A DNA stretch of 64,000 nucleotides from JBEOJY01 sp040275305 (GCA_040275305.1 JBEOJY010000041.1:1-64000), one strand, 5' to 3'. Positions 33,674-43,341 are shown, counted from the stretch's first letter. Notes: a model not told the origin generated them from the sequence alone. Translations and numbers: made by a program.

Positions 33674-34330
33674 TTATCTCGCGGATGCGCTTTGCCGTAA
33701 CGGCGTATCGCCCAAATCGAACAAGTCATGTGCGGTCGCCTTGGGGTCGCGGTGGCGATCCGAAGGGATAATCACATCCGCCATGCGTTCGTAAAGCCGC
33801 GCGCGCGAGGACAATAGCTGCGGATAACAGCGCTCCAAAGCATCTTCCAGAGTCTCGCCGCGCGCGCAGGCATAAGTATCGCTCCAGATCACAGGCTTGG
33901 GCCTCGCAAGATAATCGGCGAAAAGCTGAGAAACATGTTGGGAAGACGCTGCGATATAAACCACCTGTGTCAGCGACTTCAGTTCATGCGCGACGTCGTC
34001 CCCGGCGTAAATGACGCTTCCCGTTGTGTCGATCACATAAGGCGGCTCGTGCGGATCGGCTTTGCGGAGCGTCGCGATGGCATCGAGCATCACCGCGCGT
34101 TCGACCTCGACATAGCGCTTGCTTGCCTGCGCATAGCGCGCCTCATAAGGCTGCCCCATCCACCGGGCGACGTCGTGAATGCCTTGATAGCCGAGCTCTG
34201 ACAGCTCCTGCCCCAACCATTTCTCGATCAGGGTGTCGCAGTCGATGCGGCGGAATCCAGCCTCAGCTTCCAGCCGTTTCGACCAATACGACTTCCCTAT
34301 ATTCGACATGCCGATCAGCGTGATATGCAT
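33674..34330 (-). CDS. Shikimate-kinase-like P-loop protein
   Basis: 218 aa. Walker A GMSNIGKS at residues 7-14, followed by KRLEAEAGFRRIDCDTLIEK as in shikimate/nucleoside kinases. But it is larger than AroK (about 170-180 aa), and the Walker A variant and the lack of clear shikimate-binding residues argue against a simple shikimate kinase. ATG 34330 is chosen because AAGGGG lies about 4 nt upstream; the frame is open back to 34393. Function unknown. Confidence 0.65.
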   Translation of the reverse strand: MHITLIGMSNIGKSYWSKRLEAEAGFRRIDCDTLIEKWLGQELSELGYQGIHDVARWMGQPYEARYAQASKRYVEVERAVMLDAIATLRKADPHEPPYVIDTTGSVIYAGDDVAHELKSLTQVVYIAASSQHVSQLFADYLARPKPVIWSDTYACARGETLEDALERCYPQLLSSRARLYERMADVIIPSDRHRDPKATAHDLFDLGDTPLRQSASAR

Positions 34331-34614
34331 CGGACCCCTTTCGTCCCCGAACGGTTGCGACGAACGAATACAGTTGTCGGATGAATTAAACAAGAGCAGA
34401 TTCCTGAAGTTTCACGGGAATCTGTATAAAAAGGACAGGATGGCTTCATGCTGGCCTGATTTTAGGTAAGGACTTTGTCAATACTGGCCATGGGGACAAT
34501 CCTGTCCCTCAACTCCGAAATGATCGGGAAGACGCCTGCGTTGAGCTACAACCCATTGACGCAAAAGCTCTTACGAAAAAAAAGAGCGCGATTCCGCTCT
34601 TTTCACGTCCCCCG
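34331..34614. other. Spacer between kinase-like gene and dnaK promoter
   Basis: Holds a separated inverted repeat (GGACAGGAT near 34434, ATCCTGTCC near 34499) and a hairpin at 34577-34606 (AAGAGC...GCTCTT) that on the minus strand would be a terminator followed by T8. No gene between. Confidence 0.45.
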
Positions 34615-34646
34615 CCTTGTCTAGGCCAGAACTCTGCCTATATAAG
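34615..34646 (+). promoter_or_regulatory. RpoH (sigma-32) heat-shock promoter for dnaK
   Basis: CTTG (34616-34619), 17 nt, then CCTATATAAG (34637-34646), a perfect match to the alphaproteobacterial consensus CTTG-N17/18-CYTATNTNNG. dnaK starts 54 bp downstream. Confidence 0.85.
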
Positions 34647-34699
34647 AGCCAACAAGGCATGAAAGTGCCAAGGGCTAAGGATGGAAAGGAATAAGGACA

Positions 34700-36634
34700 A
34701 TGGCGAAAGTTATCGGTATAGACCTCGGAACCACCAATTCTTGCGTGGCCATCACGGAAGGCGGGCAGGCGAAAGTTATCCCCAACGCGGAAGGCGCCAA
34801 CACCACGCCGTCGATCTTTGCCATAACGAATACTGACGAACGGTTGGTCGGCCAGTCCGCCAAGCGTCAGGCCGTAACCAACTACACGAACACCATCTTT
34901 GCGGTGAAACGTCTGATTGGGCGCCGCTATGACGATCCAATGGTCCAGAAAGACATCGGCCTTATGCCTTATAAGATCGTGCGCGCAAGCAACGGCGACG
35001 CTTGGGTCGAAATCCGTAACAAGGCCTACAGCCCCTCAGAAATTTCGGCCTTCATCCTCATGCGTATGAAGGAGACGGCGGAAGCCTATCTCGGCGAGAA
35101 AGTTACGCAGGCCGTCATAACGGTTCCCGCTTACTTCAACGACAGTCAGCGTCAGGCCACGCGCGACGCGGGCAAGATCGCGGGCCTCGAAGTTTTGCGC
35201 ATCATCAACGAACCCACGGCTGCGGCCCTCGCCTACGGCGTCGAGAAAAAGAAAACAGGAACCGTCGCCGTCTATGACTTGGGTGGCGGCACGTTCGATA
35301 TCTCCATTCTCGAAATCACGCCGGAAGGCACCTTCGAGGTGCAATCCACCAACGGAGACACTTTCCTTGGCGGCGAAGACTTCGACTCGCGCATCATGGA
35401 TTTCCTCTGCGACGAATTCAAACGCGAACAAGGCGTTGATCTGCGTAAGGACCGTCTGGCTTTGCAACGCCTGAAAGAAGCTGCGGAAAAGGCTAAGATC
35501 GAGCTGTCCTCTGCGATGCAAACGGAAGTGAACCTTCCCTACATTACAGCGGATGCCAGTGGACCGAAGCATCTCAGCATCACGATGACCAGAGCCAAGC
35601 TTGAAACCCTTGTGGAAGAACTAGTGCAAAGAACCATCGAACCTTGCCGCAAAGCGATGTCGGACGCGAATGTTCAGGCTTCCGATATTGACGAGATCGT
35701 GCTCGTCGGCGGCATGACGCGCATGCCGCGCATCGTCGACGTGGTCAAGCAGTTCTTCGGGCGCGAACCTCATCGTGGGGTCAACCCAGATGAAGTGGTG
35801 GCCGTAGGCGCCGCAATCGAGGGCGCTGTCCTGAAAGGCGAAGTCAAGGACGTTCTGCTGCTCGACGTGACGCCGCTATCGCTTGGCATCGAAACCAAGG
35901 GCGGCGTGTTCGACCGCTTGATCGAGCGTAATTCCGCCATCCCGACCAAGCAGAACAAGGTCTACACGACGGCGGAAGACAACCAGAACGCCGTGACCAT
36001 CCGCGTGTTTCAGGGCGAACGCGAACTCGTTGGAGACAACAAGTTCCTCGGTCAGTTCGACTTGATCGGCATTCCCCCCGCGCCAAGCGGCGTTCCGCAA
36101 ATCGAAGTGACCTTCGACATCGACGCCAACGGCATCGTAAGCGTCACGGCGCGCGACAAGGCGACCAACAAGGAGCAGCAAATTCGCATCCAGCCTTCGG
36201 GTGGCCTGTCGGACGCCGATATCCAACGCATGATCAAGGAAGCGGAATCCAACGCGACCGAAGACAAGAAGCGCCGCGAAGCCATTGATGTGCGCAATCA
36301 CGCCGATAGCCTCCTGCACTCCACGGAAAAGTCGCTGAAGGACGCAGGCGACAAACTCTCGCCAGATGAAAAGTCTCAGGTCGAAAGCGCCATAGTCGAC
36401 CTGAAAGCGGTTCTGGAATCCGGGGACGCCGCGTTGATTAAGGGCAAAACCGACGCGCTGGGACAATCGGCCATGCGCATCGGCGAAGCGCTCTATCGCA
36501 ACCAGCAAGGCGCGGCGGCTTCCGCCAACGCCACAGCTGGAGCTTCGACGGGAGGAGCCGCAGGCGGCGCTTCGCAAGCCGATCCCAACGTCGTCGATGC
36601 CGAATTCAGCGAGGTCAAGGACGAGAAGAAGTAA
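34700..36634 (+). CDS. dnaK: Molecular chaperone DnaK
   Basis: 644 aa. Hsp70 ATPase. Signatures GIDLGTTNSCVAI, YDLGGGTFDISILEI and IVLVGGMTRMPRI are intact; a Gly/Ala-rich linker precedes the acidic C-terminus DAEFSEVKDEKK. ATG has GGAAAGGA upstream. Forms an operon with dnaJ 47 bp downstream. Confidence 0.98.
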   Translation: MAKVIGIDLGTTNSCVAITEGGQAKVIPNAEGANTTPSIFAITNTDERLVGQSAKRQAVTNYTNTIFAVKRLIGRRYDDPMVQKDIGLMPYKIVRASNGDAWVEIRNKAYSPSEISAFILMRMKETAEAYLGEKVTQAVITVPAYFNDSQRQATRDAGKIAGLEVLRIINEPTAAALAYGVEKKKTGTVAVYDLGGGTFDISILEITPEGTFEVQSTNGDTFLGGEDFDSRIMDFLCDEFKREQGVDLRKDRLALQRLKEAAEKAKIELSSAMQTEVNLPYITADASGPKHLSITMTRAKLETLVEELVQRTIEPCRKAMSDANVQASDIDEIVLVGGMTRMPRIVDVVKQFFGREPHRGVNPDEVVAVGAAIEGAVLKGEVKDVLLLDVTPLSLGIETKGGVFDRLIERNSAIPTKQNKVYTTAEDNQNAVTIRVFQGERELVGDNKFLGQFDLIGIPPAPSGVPQIEVTFDIDANGIVSVTARDKATNKEQQIRIQPSGGLSDADIQRMIKEAESNATEDKKRREAIDVRNHADSLLHSTEKSLKDAGDKLSPDEKSQVESAIVDLKAVLESGDAALIKGKTDALGQSAMRIGEALYRNQQGAAASANATAGASTGGAAGGASQADPNVVDAEFSEVKDEKK

Positions 36635-36681
36635 CGTAACGTCCTCTTCAGCTACTACCGAACGATCAAGGTATGACGCGC

Positions 36682-37842
36682 ATGGCTAAGGCCGACTATT
36701 ACGAAACGCTGGAGCTTGCGCGGGGAGCAAGCGCGGAGGATATCAAAAAGGCCTACCGCAAGCTGGCCATGCGGCATCACCCTGATCGCAATCATGGCGA
36801 CAAGGAATCCGAACGTAAATTCAAGGAAATCAACGAAGCCTACGAAGTTCTGCGCGATGACCAGCGGCGCGCCGCCTATGACCGCTTCGGCCATGCCGCA
36901 TTCGAGCAAGGCACGAGCGGAGGCGGCGGGTTCAGCGGAGGATTTGAATTCGGCGCAGGCTTTGCCGACATTTTTGACGAGATGTTTGGGGATATTCTCG
37001 GCGGAGGTGGTGGTGGCGCGCGCCACGGCGCGGCGCAAGGCGCGCAGCGCGGAGCGGACCTTCGGTATGATCTTGACCTGACGATGGAAGAAGCGTTCCG
37101 GGGCGTCGAGAAAAACGTCAGCGTGGCGAACTCCGCAGTCTGCAAGGAATGCGGAGGAATCGGCGCGGCCGCTGGAACATCTCCCACCGATTGCGGTATG
37201 TGTCGCGGCATAGGCCGCGTGCGCACGCAGCAAGGCTTCTTCACCATCGAGCGCGCTTGCCCGACCTGTCAGGGCGCAGGCCGAGTGATCCAGACGCCGT
37301 GCAAATCCTGCGCGGGACAAGGCCGCGTGCGACAGGAGCGCAAGCTAGCCGTCAGCGTTCCGTCTGGTGTTGAGGAAGGCACGCGCATCCGCTTGACTGG
37401 AGAAGGCGAGGCAGGTCTGCGCGGCGGCAATCCCGGCGATCTCTACGTCATTCTGGGGCTGAAACCTCACCCCGTTTTCCAGCGCGACGGCGCAAACCTC
37501 TATTGCCGCGTGCCCATCCCGATGACTGTCGCGGCGCTTGGCGGCACCATCGAAGTGCCGACCATAGAAGGTGATATGACGCAGCTTAAGGTTGATCCCG
37601 GCACCCAGTCCGGCCACCGCACGCGCTTGCGCCAGAAGGGCATGTCGGTTTTGCGCAGCGCCTCGCGCGGTGATCTTTATGTCGATCTTGCCGTCGAAAC
37701 GCCTGTGCATCTGACGAAGAAGCAGAAGGAGCTTCTGGCCGACTTCGCCACCGAGTCTGAAAAGCATCATTCAAACCCGGAAAGCGCCGGATTCCTCACC
37801 AAGGTCAAGGAAATGTGGGCCTCCTCGCGCAGGGGCGCGTAA
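36682..37842 (+). CDS. dnaJ: Co-chaperone DnaJ
   Basis: 386 aa. Stimulates DnaK ATPase. J-domain with HPD (MRHHPDRNHGD), Gly-rich linker (FGDILGGGGGG), then four CxxCxGxG-type zinc motifs (CKECGGIG, CGMCRGIG, CPTCQGAG, CKSCAGQG) and the C-terminal substrate domain. The frame also allows ATG 36673, but AAGG is only 1 nt upstream of it and 10 nt upstream of 36682, and family members start MAK-DYYE. Full length. Confidence 0.97.
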   Translation: MAKADYYETLELARGASAEDIKKAYRKLAMRHHPDRNHGDKESERKFKEINEAYEVLRDDQRRAAYDRFGHAAFEQGTSGGGGFSGGFEFGAGFADIFDEMFGDILGGGGGGARHGAAQGAQRGADLRYDLDLTMEEAFRGVEKNVSVANSAVCKECGGIGAAAGTSPTDCGMCRGIGRVRTQQGFFTIERACPTCQGAGRVIQTPCKSCAGQGRVRQERKLAVSVPSGVEEGTRIRLTGEGEAGLRGGNPGDLYVILGLKPHPVFQRDGANLYCRVPIPMTVAALGGTIEVPTIEGDMTQLKVDPGTQSGHRTRLRQKGMSVLRSASRGDLYVDLAVETPVHLTKKQKELLADFATESEKHHSNPESAGFLTKVKEMWASSRRGA

Positions 37843-38448
37843 TCCTGTTGGTTTCATAATATACTCACCGCGCATGAAGAGTTGGGAGCATTTTCGCCGA
37901 TGGCGCGGCGTAACGCCCCTCGCCCTCCATAGGAGGGAGAGGGGTTGGGGTGAGGGTGGAGTCTGGATTTAAACGGCTGACTCTCCCCATCACCCCAGCC
38001 CTCTCCCCCTCGCGGGGGCGAGGGAGTCGCGTCTTGCTTGTGGCAAGGCCACGCCAATTCTTCATACGCGATGGGCACACTACCCTACGCCTTAACTCAT
38101 TGCTTCAGAATAAGATTCGTTGCGACCGTCCGCGTCATTCCGGCGAAAGCCGGAAGGTAGCTTGCGAGCGGCAGCGAGCGGAACAGAACTGATTTACGGC
38201 CTGCGATCAAGGGCGTGTTTTTGACTCTTTCGCGCCGCAGACGCGGCGCTGATGGAAAAGTCCTTTCCTAGACGTCCGCCTTCTCATGCCCAAATGACGG
38301 CTTGGGAATTGCCGGAAATCAGGAGAAACGACAGCGAGCCCCTAATCTGGCCGTTGCGCTTGCCCTTTCGCCGCCAAAGGTGGCATAACTTCATCCCGAA
38401 AAAGCGCGTTGCGTACGCAATCTTGTGAAAGTCAGGTCTTCGGTAGCG
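37843..38448. other. Repeat-rich intergenic region downstream of dnaJ
   Basis: About 600 bp with no gene, made of dispersed repeats: G/C-rich palindromic sequence at 37905-38030 (family-3-like halves) and a rearranged copy of repeat family 1 from 38076 to about 38255, ending before the CapD-like gene. The short frames within have no protein-like content. Confidence 0.7.
38076..38255. repeat. Repeat family 1, copy C (rearranged, right-truncated)
   Basis: Begins CACACTACCCTAC and continues, to the first hairpin (CATTCCGGCGAAAGCCGGAA), as the reverse complement of copy A's right end; after that hairpin it follows copy A's centre in direct orientation (GCTTGCGAGCGGCAGCGAGC, then CGCGCCGCAGACGCGGCGC), and the opposite end is missing. 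No flanking direct repeats seen. The mosaic suggests recombination between the two facing hairpins. Confidence 0.7.
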
Positions 38449-40377
38449 ATGTCTTCCGCAACCCCACCCTCCTCCTTGTTCAATCGGCGCCATGTGCAAG
38501 TCGTCGCGTATGACTCAGCAATGGCGGCCTTAGCTTTTTTGCTTGCGCTGTATTTGCGTTTAGGCAGCGAGTGGACGCAGGTTCCGGGCGATACGCTCGC
38601 GGTGTGGTTGGGTTTGTTCGCGCTGACTTGCGCGGTATCGTTTGTCGTTTTTGGCCTTCATCGCAACATCTGGGCCTTCGCGTCTTTGAGCGACTTGATC
38701 GATATCGCGCGGGCCTCCGGCATAGGTGTGCTCGCCTTCGTGCTGCTCGCCTTCGTCACCACGCGCCTTGAAAGCATCCCGCGAACCGTTCCGTTCATCG
38801 CATGGTTTGTCATGCTGGCGGGCATGGGCGGCGGGCGCATGGCGTTTAGGCTTTGGCGCGAACGTAGGCTCAGCGTGTTGTGGGAGCGTTCTGGCGGCGG
38901 CAGAATAAACATCCTTCTTGTAGGCGCTGGCGACGAGACCGACTTATTCCTACGCGCGATCAGCGCCGATCCGCAGGCCCCTTATCGCGTCGTTGGCATC
39001 ATCGGTGAGAATGCCAAGCGCGTCGGCCACAAGATTCATGGCGTGCCCGTTCTGGGCGAGGTGGAAGAACTGTCCCGCGTCGTGTCGGATCTGCGCGCGC
39101 TTGACCGCGCGCCAAGCCGCTTAGTGCTGACGCGCGGCATGGCGCGATTCAACGGGGCGTTGATCGCGCAGTTACTGGAACAGGCCTCAATGCTGGGCCT
39201 GTCGCTTTCGCGGCTTCCGGCGCTGACAGAGCTTCGCAGCGATCTAGGAGCGTCATCGCCGCTCGCGTTGCGCGACCAGCCAGTCGTGCTCGAAGATCTG
39301 CTGGGCCGTCCAGAAACCAAACTGAACCGACAGGATATCGCCGCTCTCGTCAAGGATCGTCGTGTGCTCCTGACAGGCGCGGGCGGTTCCATTGGCTCGG
39401 AGCTTGCCCGTCAAATCGCGGCGCTTGGCCCCAGCCACCTCGCCTTGCTCGATTTCGGCGAATTCAATTTGTATAAGATCGACCTCGAAATCCGCGAAAA
39501 ATTCCCAGATATCAACCTTTCTGCCGTTCTCGCAGACGTGCGCGACACAGCGAGGATAGAGCAGGTTTTTGCCTCCGAGCGCCCCGATCTTGTCTTCCAT
39601 GCCGCTGCCATCAAGCACGTGCCGTTGGCCGAAGCGAATATCCGCGAAGCAATCTATACCAACGCGCATGGCACGCGCGCCGTCGCGGACTGCGCCGCCA
39701 GAGCCAAATCCATCGCGATGGTAACCATCTCGACCGACAAGGCCGTGCGGCCCTCAAGCGTCATGGGCGCGACCAAACGCCTTGCTGAAATGTATATGCA
39801 GGCGCTGGATCTCGCCGCCGCTGTGCCCACGCGCTTTATCACGGTGCGCTTTGGTAACGTGCTTGGCTCGACCGGATCTGTCGTGCCACGTTTTCAAGAC
39901 CAGCTTGCGAAAGGTGGCCCCCTGACGGTCACGCACCCGGACGTGACGCGCTATTTTATGACAATTCGCGAAGCGGTCGAACTCGTGCTTCAGGCCTCAA
40001 CCTTCGGGGTAAGGCCGAATGACAAGCGTGGCAAGGTGCTCGTGCTCGATATGGGCCAGCCCGTGAAAATCGCCGATCTAGCAAGACAAATGATCCGCTT
40101 GGCGGGGCATAAACCCGAAGAGGATATCAAGATTGTCTATACCGGCCTGCGTCCCGGCGAGAAGCTGCATGAGGAGCTGTTCGCGGATTCCGAGGAATTG
40201 ATGCCTTCAGGCGTCGATGGCGTCAAAGTCGCGAAATCTCCGTCAGGCGACCTCAAAGCCTTGCGCCGCGCCTTGTCCGACCTGACGAAGGAACTTGAAG
40301 GCGCTTGCGGGGAAGGCAAGGCGCTAGCCATGCTGTCCGCGCTCGTGCCCGAATTCGACCACGCCAGCAACAGATAA
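38449..40377 (+). CDS. CapD/WbpM-like nucleotide-sugar dehydratase
   Basis: 642 aa. Polytopic membrane protein with N-terminal TM helices (AALAFLLALYLRL, LFALTCAVSFVVFGL, IGVLAFVLLAFVTTR and one more), a first Rossmann-like domain, then the catalytic SDR domain: GAGGSIGSELARQI, STDKAVRPSSVMGATKRLAE (the Ser/Met/Lys of 4,6-dehydratases) and RFGNVLGSTGSVVP. It acts on UDP-GlcNAc to begin synthesis of 6-deoxy or dideoxy sugars in O-antigen, capsule or glycan modification. The ATG at 38449 is chosen; the frame also has a GTG at 38425. An envelope polysaccharide cluster follows. Confidence 0.85.
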   Translation: MSSATPPSSLFNRRHVQVVAYDSAMAALAFLLALYLRLGSEWTQVPGDTLAVWLGLFALTCAVSFVVFGLHRNIWAFASLSDLIDIARASGIGVLAFVLLAFVTTRLESIPRTVPFIAWFVMLAGMGGGRMAFRLWRERRLSVLWERSGGGRINILLVGAGDETDLFLRAISADPQAPYRVVGIIGENAKRVGHKIHGVPVLGEVEELSRVVSDLRALDRAPSRLVLTRGMARFNGALIAQLLEQASMLGLSLSRLPALTELRSDLGASSPLALRDQPVVLEDLLGRPETKLNRQDIAALVKDRRVLLTGAGGSIGSELARQIAALGPSHLALLDFGEFNLYKIDLEIREKFPDINLSAVLADVRDTARIEQVFASERPDLVFHAAAIKHVPLAEANIREAIYTNAHGTRAVADCAARAKSIAMVTISTDKAVRPSSVMGATKRLAEMYMQALDLAAAVPTRFITVRFGNVLGSTGSVVPRFQDQLAKGGPLTVTHPDVTRYFMTIREAVELVLQASTFGVRPNDKRGKVLVLDMGQPVKIADLARQMIRLAGHKPEEDIKIVYTGLRPGEKLHEELFADSEELMPSGVDGVKVAKSPSGDLKALRRALSDLTKELEGACGEGKALAMLSALVPEFDHASNR

Positions 40378-40508
40378 TACTCTGTGTCTGTGAAAACCAG
40401 AAAACGCAAAAAGGACTGTCATTCCGCACGCAGCCCCCTGCGAAGCAGGATGCGGAGATGCGGAATCCCATGGTGTTCAAATCATTAGCTCTGCATAACG
40501 CCGGGTTC
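40378..40508. repeat. Short palindromic element after the CapD-like gene
   Basis: The segment from 40419 (gtcattccgcacgcagcc) to about 40475 contains GCATCCTGCTTCGCAG-type self-complementarity (cctgcgaagcagg) and ends gatgcggaatccca, an inverted match to its beginning cattccgca. Same general type as the dispersed repeats elsewhere. Non-coding. Confidence 0.45.
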
Positions 40509-42167
40509 CTAATGGGCAGGAAAACTGATGGCCAGAGGATTCTTGCGCAACGGTCTCCCTTCCCACCGCTTGGCGACCAGAACGGCCTTGTCCCCCGCAA
40601 GAAACCTTTTCATCTCCGTTGCCAGCTGTTCCGTAACCCCCCGCCAGTCCTGCGGTGCGGTCTGCCGAAACAGCCGCAGGGACGGATACCACGGACTATC
40701 CTCGCGCCCGATTAGCCAGCGCCACTCGGCATCGAAGGGAACCAGCAACCAGACGGGCCGCCCCATAGCGCCCGCCAAATGCGCCGCTGCCGTATCGACC
40801 GTGATGAGCAAATCAAGCTCGGCCAGCAACCCGGCGGTCGCAGCGAAATCCTGAAGCTCAGGCCCTGCGTTCGGGCAGGCTTGCGGAAAAGCTCCATTCC
40901 ATTCCCTCTGAAGCGCTACGATGCGCCCCTGCCCGGTTTGCAAAAGCGGCTCCAGCGCATCCACGGGAACCGAGCGGTTATGATCGTTGATATTGTGCCG
41001 ATTGCCCGCCCAGACCAGCCCGACAAGCGGCAATCCAAGACCGGAAAGGCCTTGATCGGGAATCTTCGCCGCAAGCCACCCACGCCAAACCGCCCTTCCC
41101 TCTTCCGTAGCGTGAAGATAGGGAATCGCGCAAGGGATCGTCGCCAGCGTTGTCTTGAGAAAATAAGGTAGGCTCATCATTCGGGCGCGAACCTCGACGC
41201 TCGCAGGGACAGGCCTATCTACGGACTGAATCGTAAGCGCGCAGCCCTGTGGCTCAAGCGAGGAGTGATGGGCTTCCATCAGTTGGACGAGAGGCGACGC
41301 GACAACCAAAGTGATGGCCTCCGCGCGTCCCGTCATCAAGGGAAGATACCGCGCGGCGAATATGACGTCCCCCAGCCCCTGGTCCTCGTGCAAGAGCAAA
41401 TGCCGAACTTTCTCGCCTTGCCACAGCGGCACAGCGCGGAATCTATCGTCGCCGTCGGGACGCGCCTCAAGCGCCGTCAGCCCCGCCTCCATCTCGCCCA
41501 TGCGCAGCAAGGCATGCCCCTCCCCCACTCGCGCCAACGCCTTCTGTTGCGCAGGTAAGGTTTCGTAAGCCTGCCTGTAGGGTTCCAGCGACCGTTCGGG
41601 ATACCCCGCCGCCGCCAGAAGATTGGCAAGCCCAAGCTGCGGCAAATCGGGTCGCAGCTTCGCCGCTTTCTGATAATGAGAGAAAGCTTTGGCGTAACGG
41701 CCAAGAAACGCTTCCATCTGCGCGGATTCTTGCAGGATCAGCGCGTCGTCAGGCTTAAGTTCCACCGCGCGAGCAAGGCAGGACTGCGCTTCTTTCGTAT
41801 CGCCTAACTTTCGCGCAAGGCTCCCGCGAGCGCTCCACCCATCGGCTTGTTTCGGATCGCAGTCCGTCGCCATCCGCGCCGAGTGCAGCGCTTCGTCATC
41901 GCGCCCCAGCGCGCGTAGCACGATCGCGCGATTGCTCCACGCCTGCGCAAGATCCGGCTTGAGCGCCAGCGCCGCCTCCATCAATTTAAGCGCATGGGCC
42001 GGGTTACCAGACTGTTGCGCGATAACGCCGAGCATATGGATCGCTTCGGGCGTTTGCGGCGCGTCTTTGAGCATAGACTGATAGAGCCGCGTAGCCTCAG
42101 TAAGCTTGCCAGCCCCATGCAGGGCCATCGCTTCGGCAAGTCGTTTGTCATGGGAAAAGGAAGGCAT
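40509..42167 (-). CDS. TPR protein with glycosyltransferase (GT9-like) domain
   Basis: 552 aa. Residues about 5-250 form tetratricopeptide repeats (GNPAHALKLMEAALALKPDL, then GDTKEAQSCLARAVELKPDD). The C-terminal half resembles the heptosyltransferase/SPINDLY-like fold, with LLHEDQGLGDVIFAARYLPL, GLVWAGNRHNINDHNRSV and the conserved LLITVDTAAAHLAGAMGRPV. Such TPR-glycosyltransferases occur widely in alphaproteobacterial envelope or flagellin-modification clusters. No signal peptide. rfbD is encoded 40 bp upstream on the same strand, so cotranscription is likely. Confidence 0.8.
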   Translation of the reverse strand: MPSFSHDKRLAEAMALHGAGKLTEATRLYQSMLKDAPQTPEAIHMLGVIAQQSGNPAHALKLMEAALALKPDLAQAWSNRAIVLRALGRDDEALHSARMATDCDPKQADGWSARGSLARKLGDTKEAQSCLARAVELKPDDALILQESAQMEAFLGRYAKAFSHYQKAAKLRPDLPQLGLANLLAAAGYPERSLEPYRQAYETLPAQQKALARVGEGHALLRMGEMEAGLTALEARPDGDDRFRAVPLWQGEKVRHLLLHEDQGLGDVIFAARYLPLMTGRAEAITLVVASPLVQLMEAHHSSLEPQGCALTIQSVDRPVPASVEVRARMMSLPYFLKTTLATIPCAIPYLHATEEGRAVWRGWLAAKIPDQGLSGLGLPLVGLVWAGNRHNINDHNRSVPVDALEPLLQTGQGRIVALQREWNGAFPQACPNAGPELQDFAATAGLLAELDLLITVDTAAAHLAGAMGRPVWLLVPFDAEWRWLIGREDSPWYPSLRLFRQTAPQDWRGVTEQLATEMKRFLAGDKAVLVAKRWEGRPLRKNPLAISFPAH

Positions 42168-42207
42168 GTGTCAGTGCAAGTTTGTAGTTTCTATCCTAGT
42201 TCCCACT

Positions 42208-43101
42208 TCAGCAAGGCGTGCGCAGAATGGCAACTGCTTCCTTGAGCCTTTCGCGCCACGGCAGAGGCGACAGGCCAAATACACGAGTCGTTTTCTCCAT
42301 ATCAAGCGAAGAATAGGCGGGCCTTGGCGCTGCCGTAGGAAAATCGCTGCTGACGGCCTCAAGAATCTCCGGCCGCCGCGCAGTATAGGGCGCGTAGGAT
42401 TCCATCACGGCCTGAACAAATTCAAAGCGCGTCGCTTCCGGAGCGCCGCAGTAATGAAACGTCCCAAGAGTCCCCGGTTTGCCATGCAGGATAGCATCCG
42501 CCATGGTCACTAAAGCCGCGGCAAGGTCCGGCGCGTATGTCGGGCAAGACTTTTGATCCGTGACATAGCGTAGAGTATCCATCGTATCGATTGCCGCCAG
42601 CGCTTTGGTAAGAATGTTGTTGCCGTACGAGCTGAACACCGAAGAGACCCGGAGGATCAAGTGCCAGGCTAGCTCGTGCCGCACCGACATTTCGCCCATA
42701 ACCTTGGTGTTGCCGTAAACGCCGAGCGGGTTCATCTGCGCATCCGGAACATAGGGAATGTTGCCGTCGTTGCCGTCAAAGACGTAATCGGTCGAAAGGT
42801 GAACCAGCGGAATGTCTCGCACGGCGCACTGCGCTGCAAGATTGGCCACCCCTTCGAAATTAATCGCCACGGCTTTGTCTGGATCTTTCTCGCAAGCGTC
42901 CACATTCGTCATCGCCGCAGCGTTGATGACAAGGTCGGGCCTGAATTCGACGATGGCGCGTTGCGTCGCCCCATGGTGAGCAAGATCGCACGCGGCATGC
43001 CCGAAAGCCCCCAGCTCCCAGTCCTGCGGATGTGCGACGGCCTGCAGAGCCTGCCCAATCTGTCCCCCCGCCCCCAAAAGCATAACGCGCTTGATTGCCA
43101 T
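42208..43101 (-). CDS. rfbD: dTDP-4-dehydrorhamnose reductase
   Basis: 297 aa. Final step of dTDP-L-rhamnose synthesis. NAD(P)-binding LLGAGGQIGQAL (residues 8-19), VINAAAMTNVDACEKDPDKA, and the YxxxK catalytic pair in NPLGVYGNTKVMGE. The N-terminus matches the short-chain family; length is typical. rfbA, rfbB and rfbC are not in the window. A rhamnose-like deoxysugar in the envelope is suggested; relatives acting on other dTDP or UDP sugars are possible. Confidence 0.9.
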   Translation of the reverse strand: MAIKRVMLLGAGGQIGQALQAVAHPQDWELGAFGHAACDLAHHGATQRAIVEFRPDLVINAAAMTNVDACEKDPDKAVAINFEGVANLAAQCAVRDIPLVHLSTDYVFDGNDGNIPYVPDAQMNPLGVYGNTKVMGEMSVRHELAWHLILRVSSVFSSYGNNILTKALAAIDTMDTLRYVTDQKSCPTYAPDLAAALVTMADAILHGKPGTLGTFHYCGAPEATRFEFVQAVMESYAPYTARRPEILEAVSSDFPTAAPRPAYSSLDMEKTTRVFGLSPLPWRERLKEAVAILRTPC

Positions 43102-43241
43102 TGCTTTCCTGTCCCCACGCCATGGATTGCCCCATGATATGGCCTCTTCTTAAGACATGCCACTGCTCGTTTCATGTGAATCCGGGCAATGAAGGTATTA
43201 TGATACCATACATATTTTATGCCATAATGGCGCAATTAACC

Positions 43242-43270
43242 TTGACATATTGCCATAAGATTTAGTATTT
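43242..43270 (+). promoter_or_regulatory. Probable promoter for rplM-rpsI
   Basis: TTGACA at 43242-43247 in an AT-rich stretch, with TAGTAT (15-nt spacer) or GTATTT (17-nt spacer) as the candidate -10; transcription would run to rplM about 75 bp downstream. Confidence 0.5.
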
Positions 43271-43341
43271 GTGCGCGTCCCGCATGGAGCGGGGACGCAT
43301 GGCTTCTATGGCATGCTGGAGACGTGAAGGAGCATTTCAAT

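Noticed and set aside
34405..34425. parS-like GTTTCACGGGAA
   Set aside because: Only about 12 of 16 positions match the parS consensus and it is not near parAB; a second similar match near 43167 is as weak.
34577..34606. Terminator facing the kinase-like gene
   Set aside because: The T run is on the minus strand, but no gene ends there in that orientation; reported only as a hairpin in the spacer.
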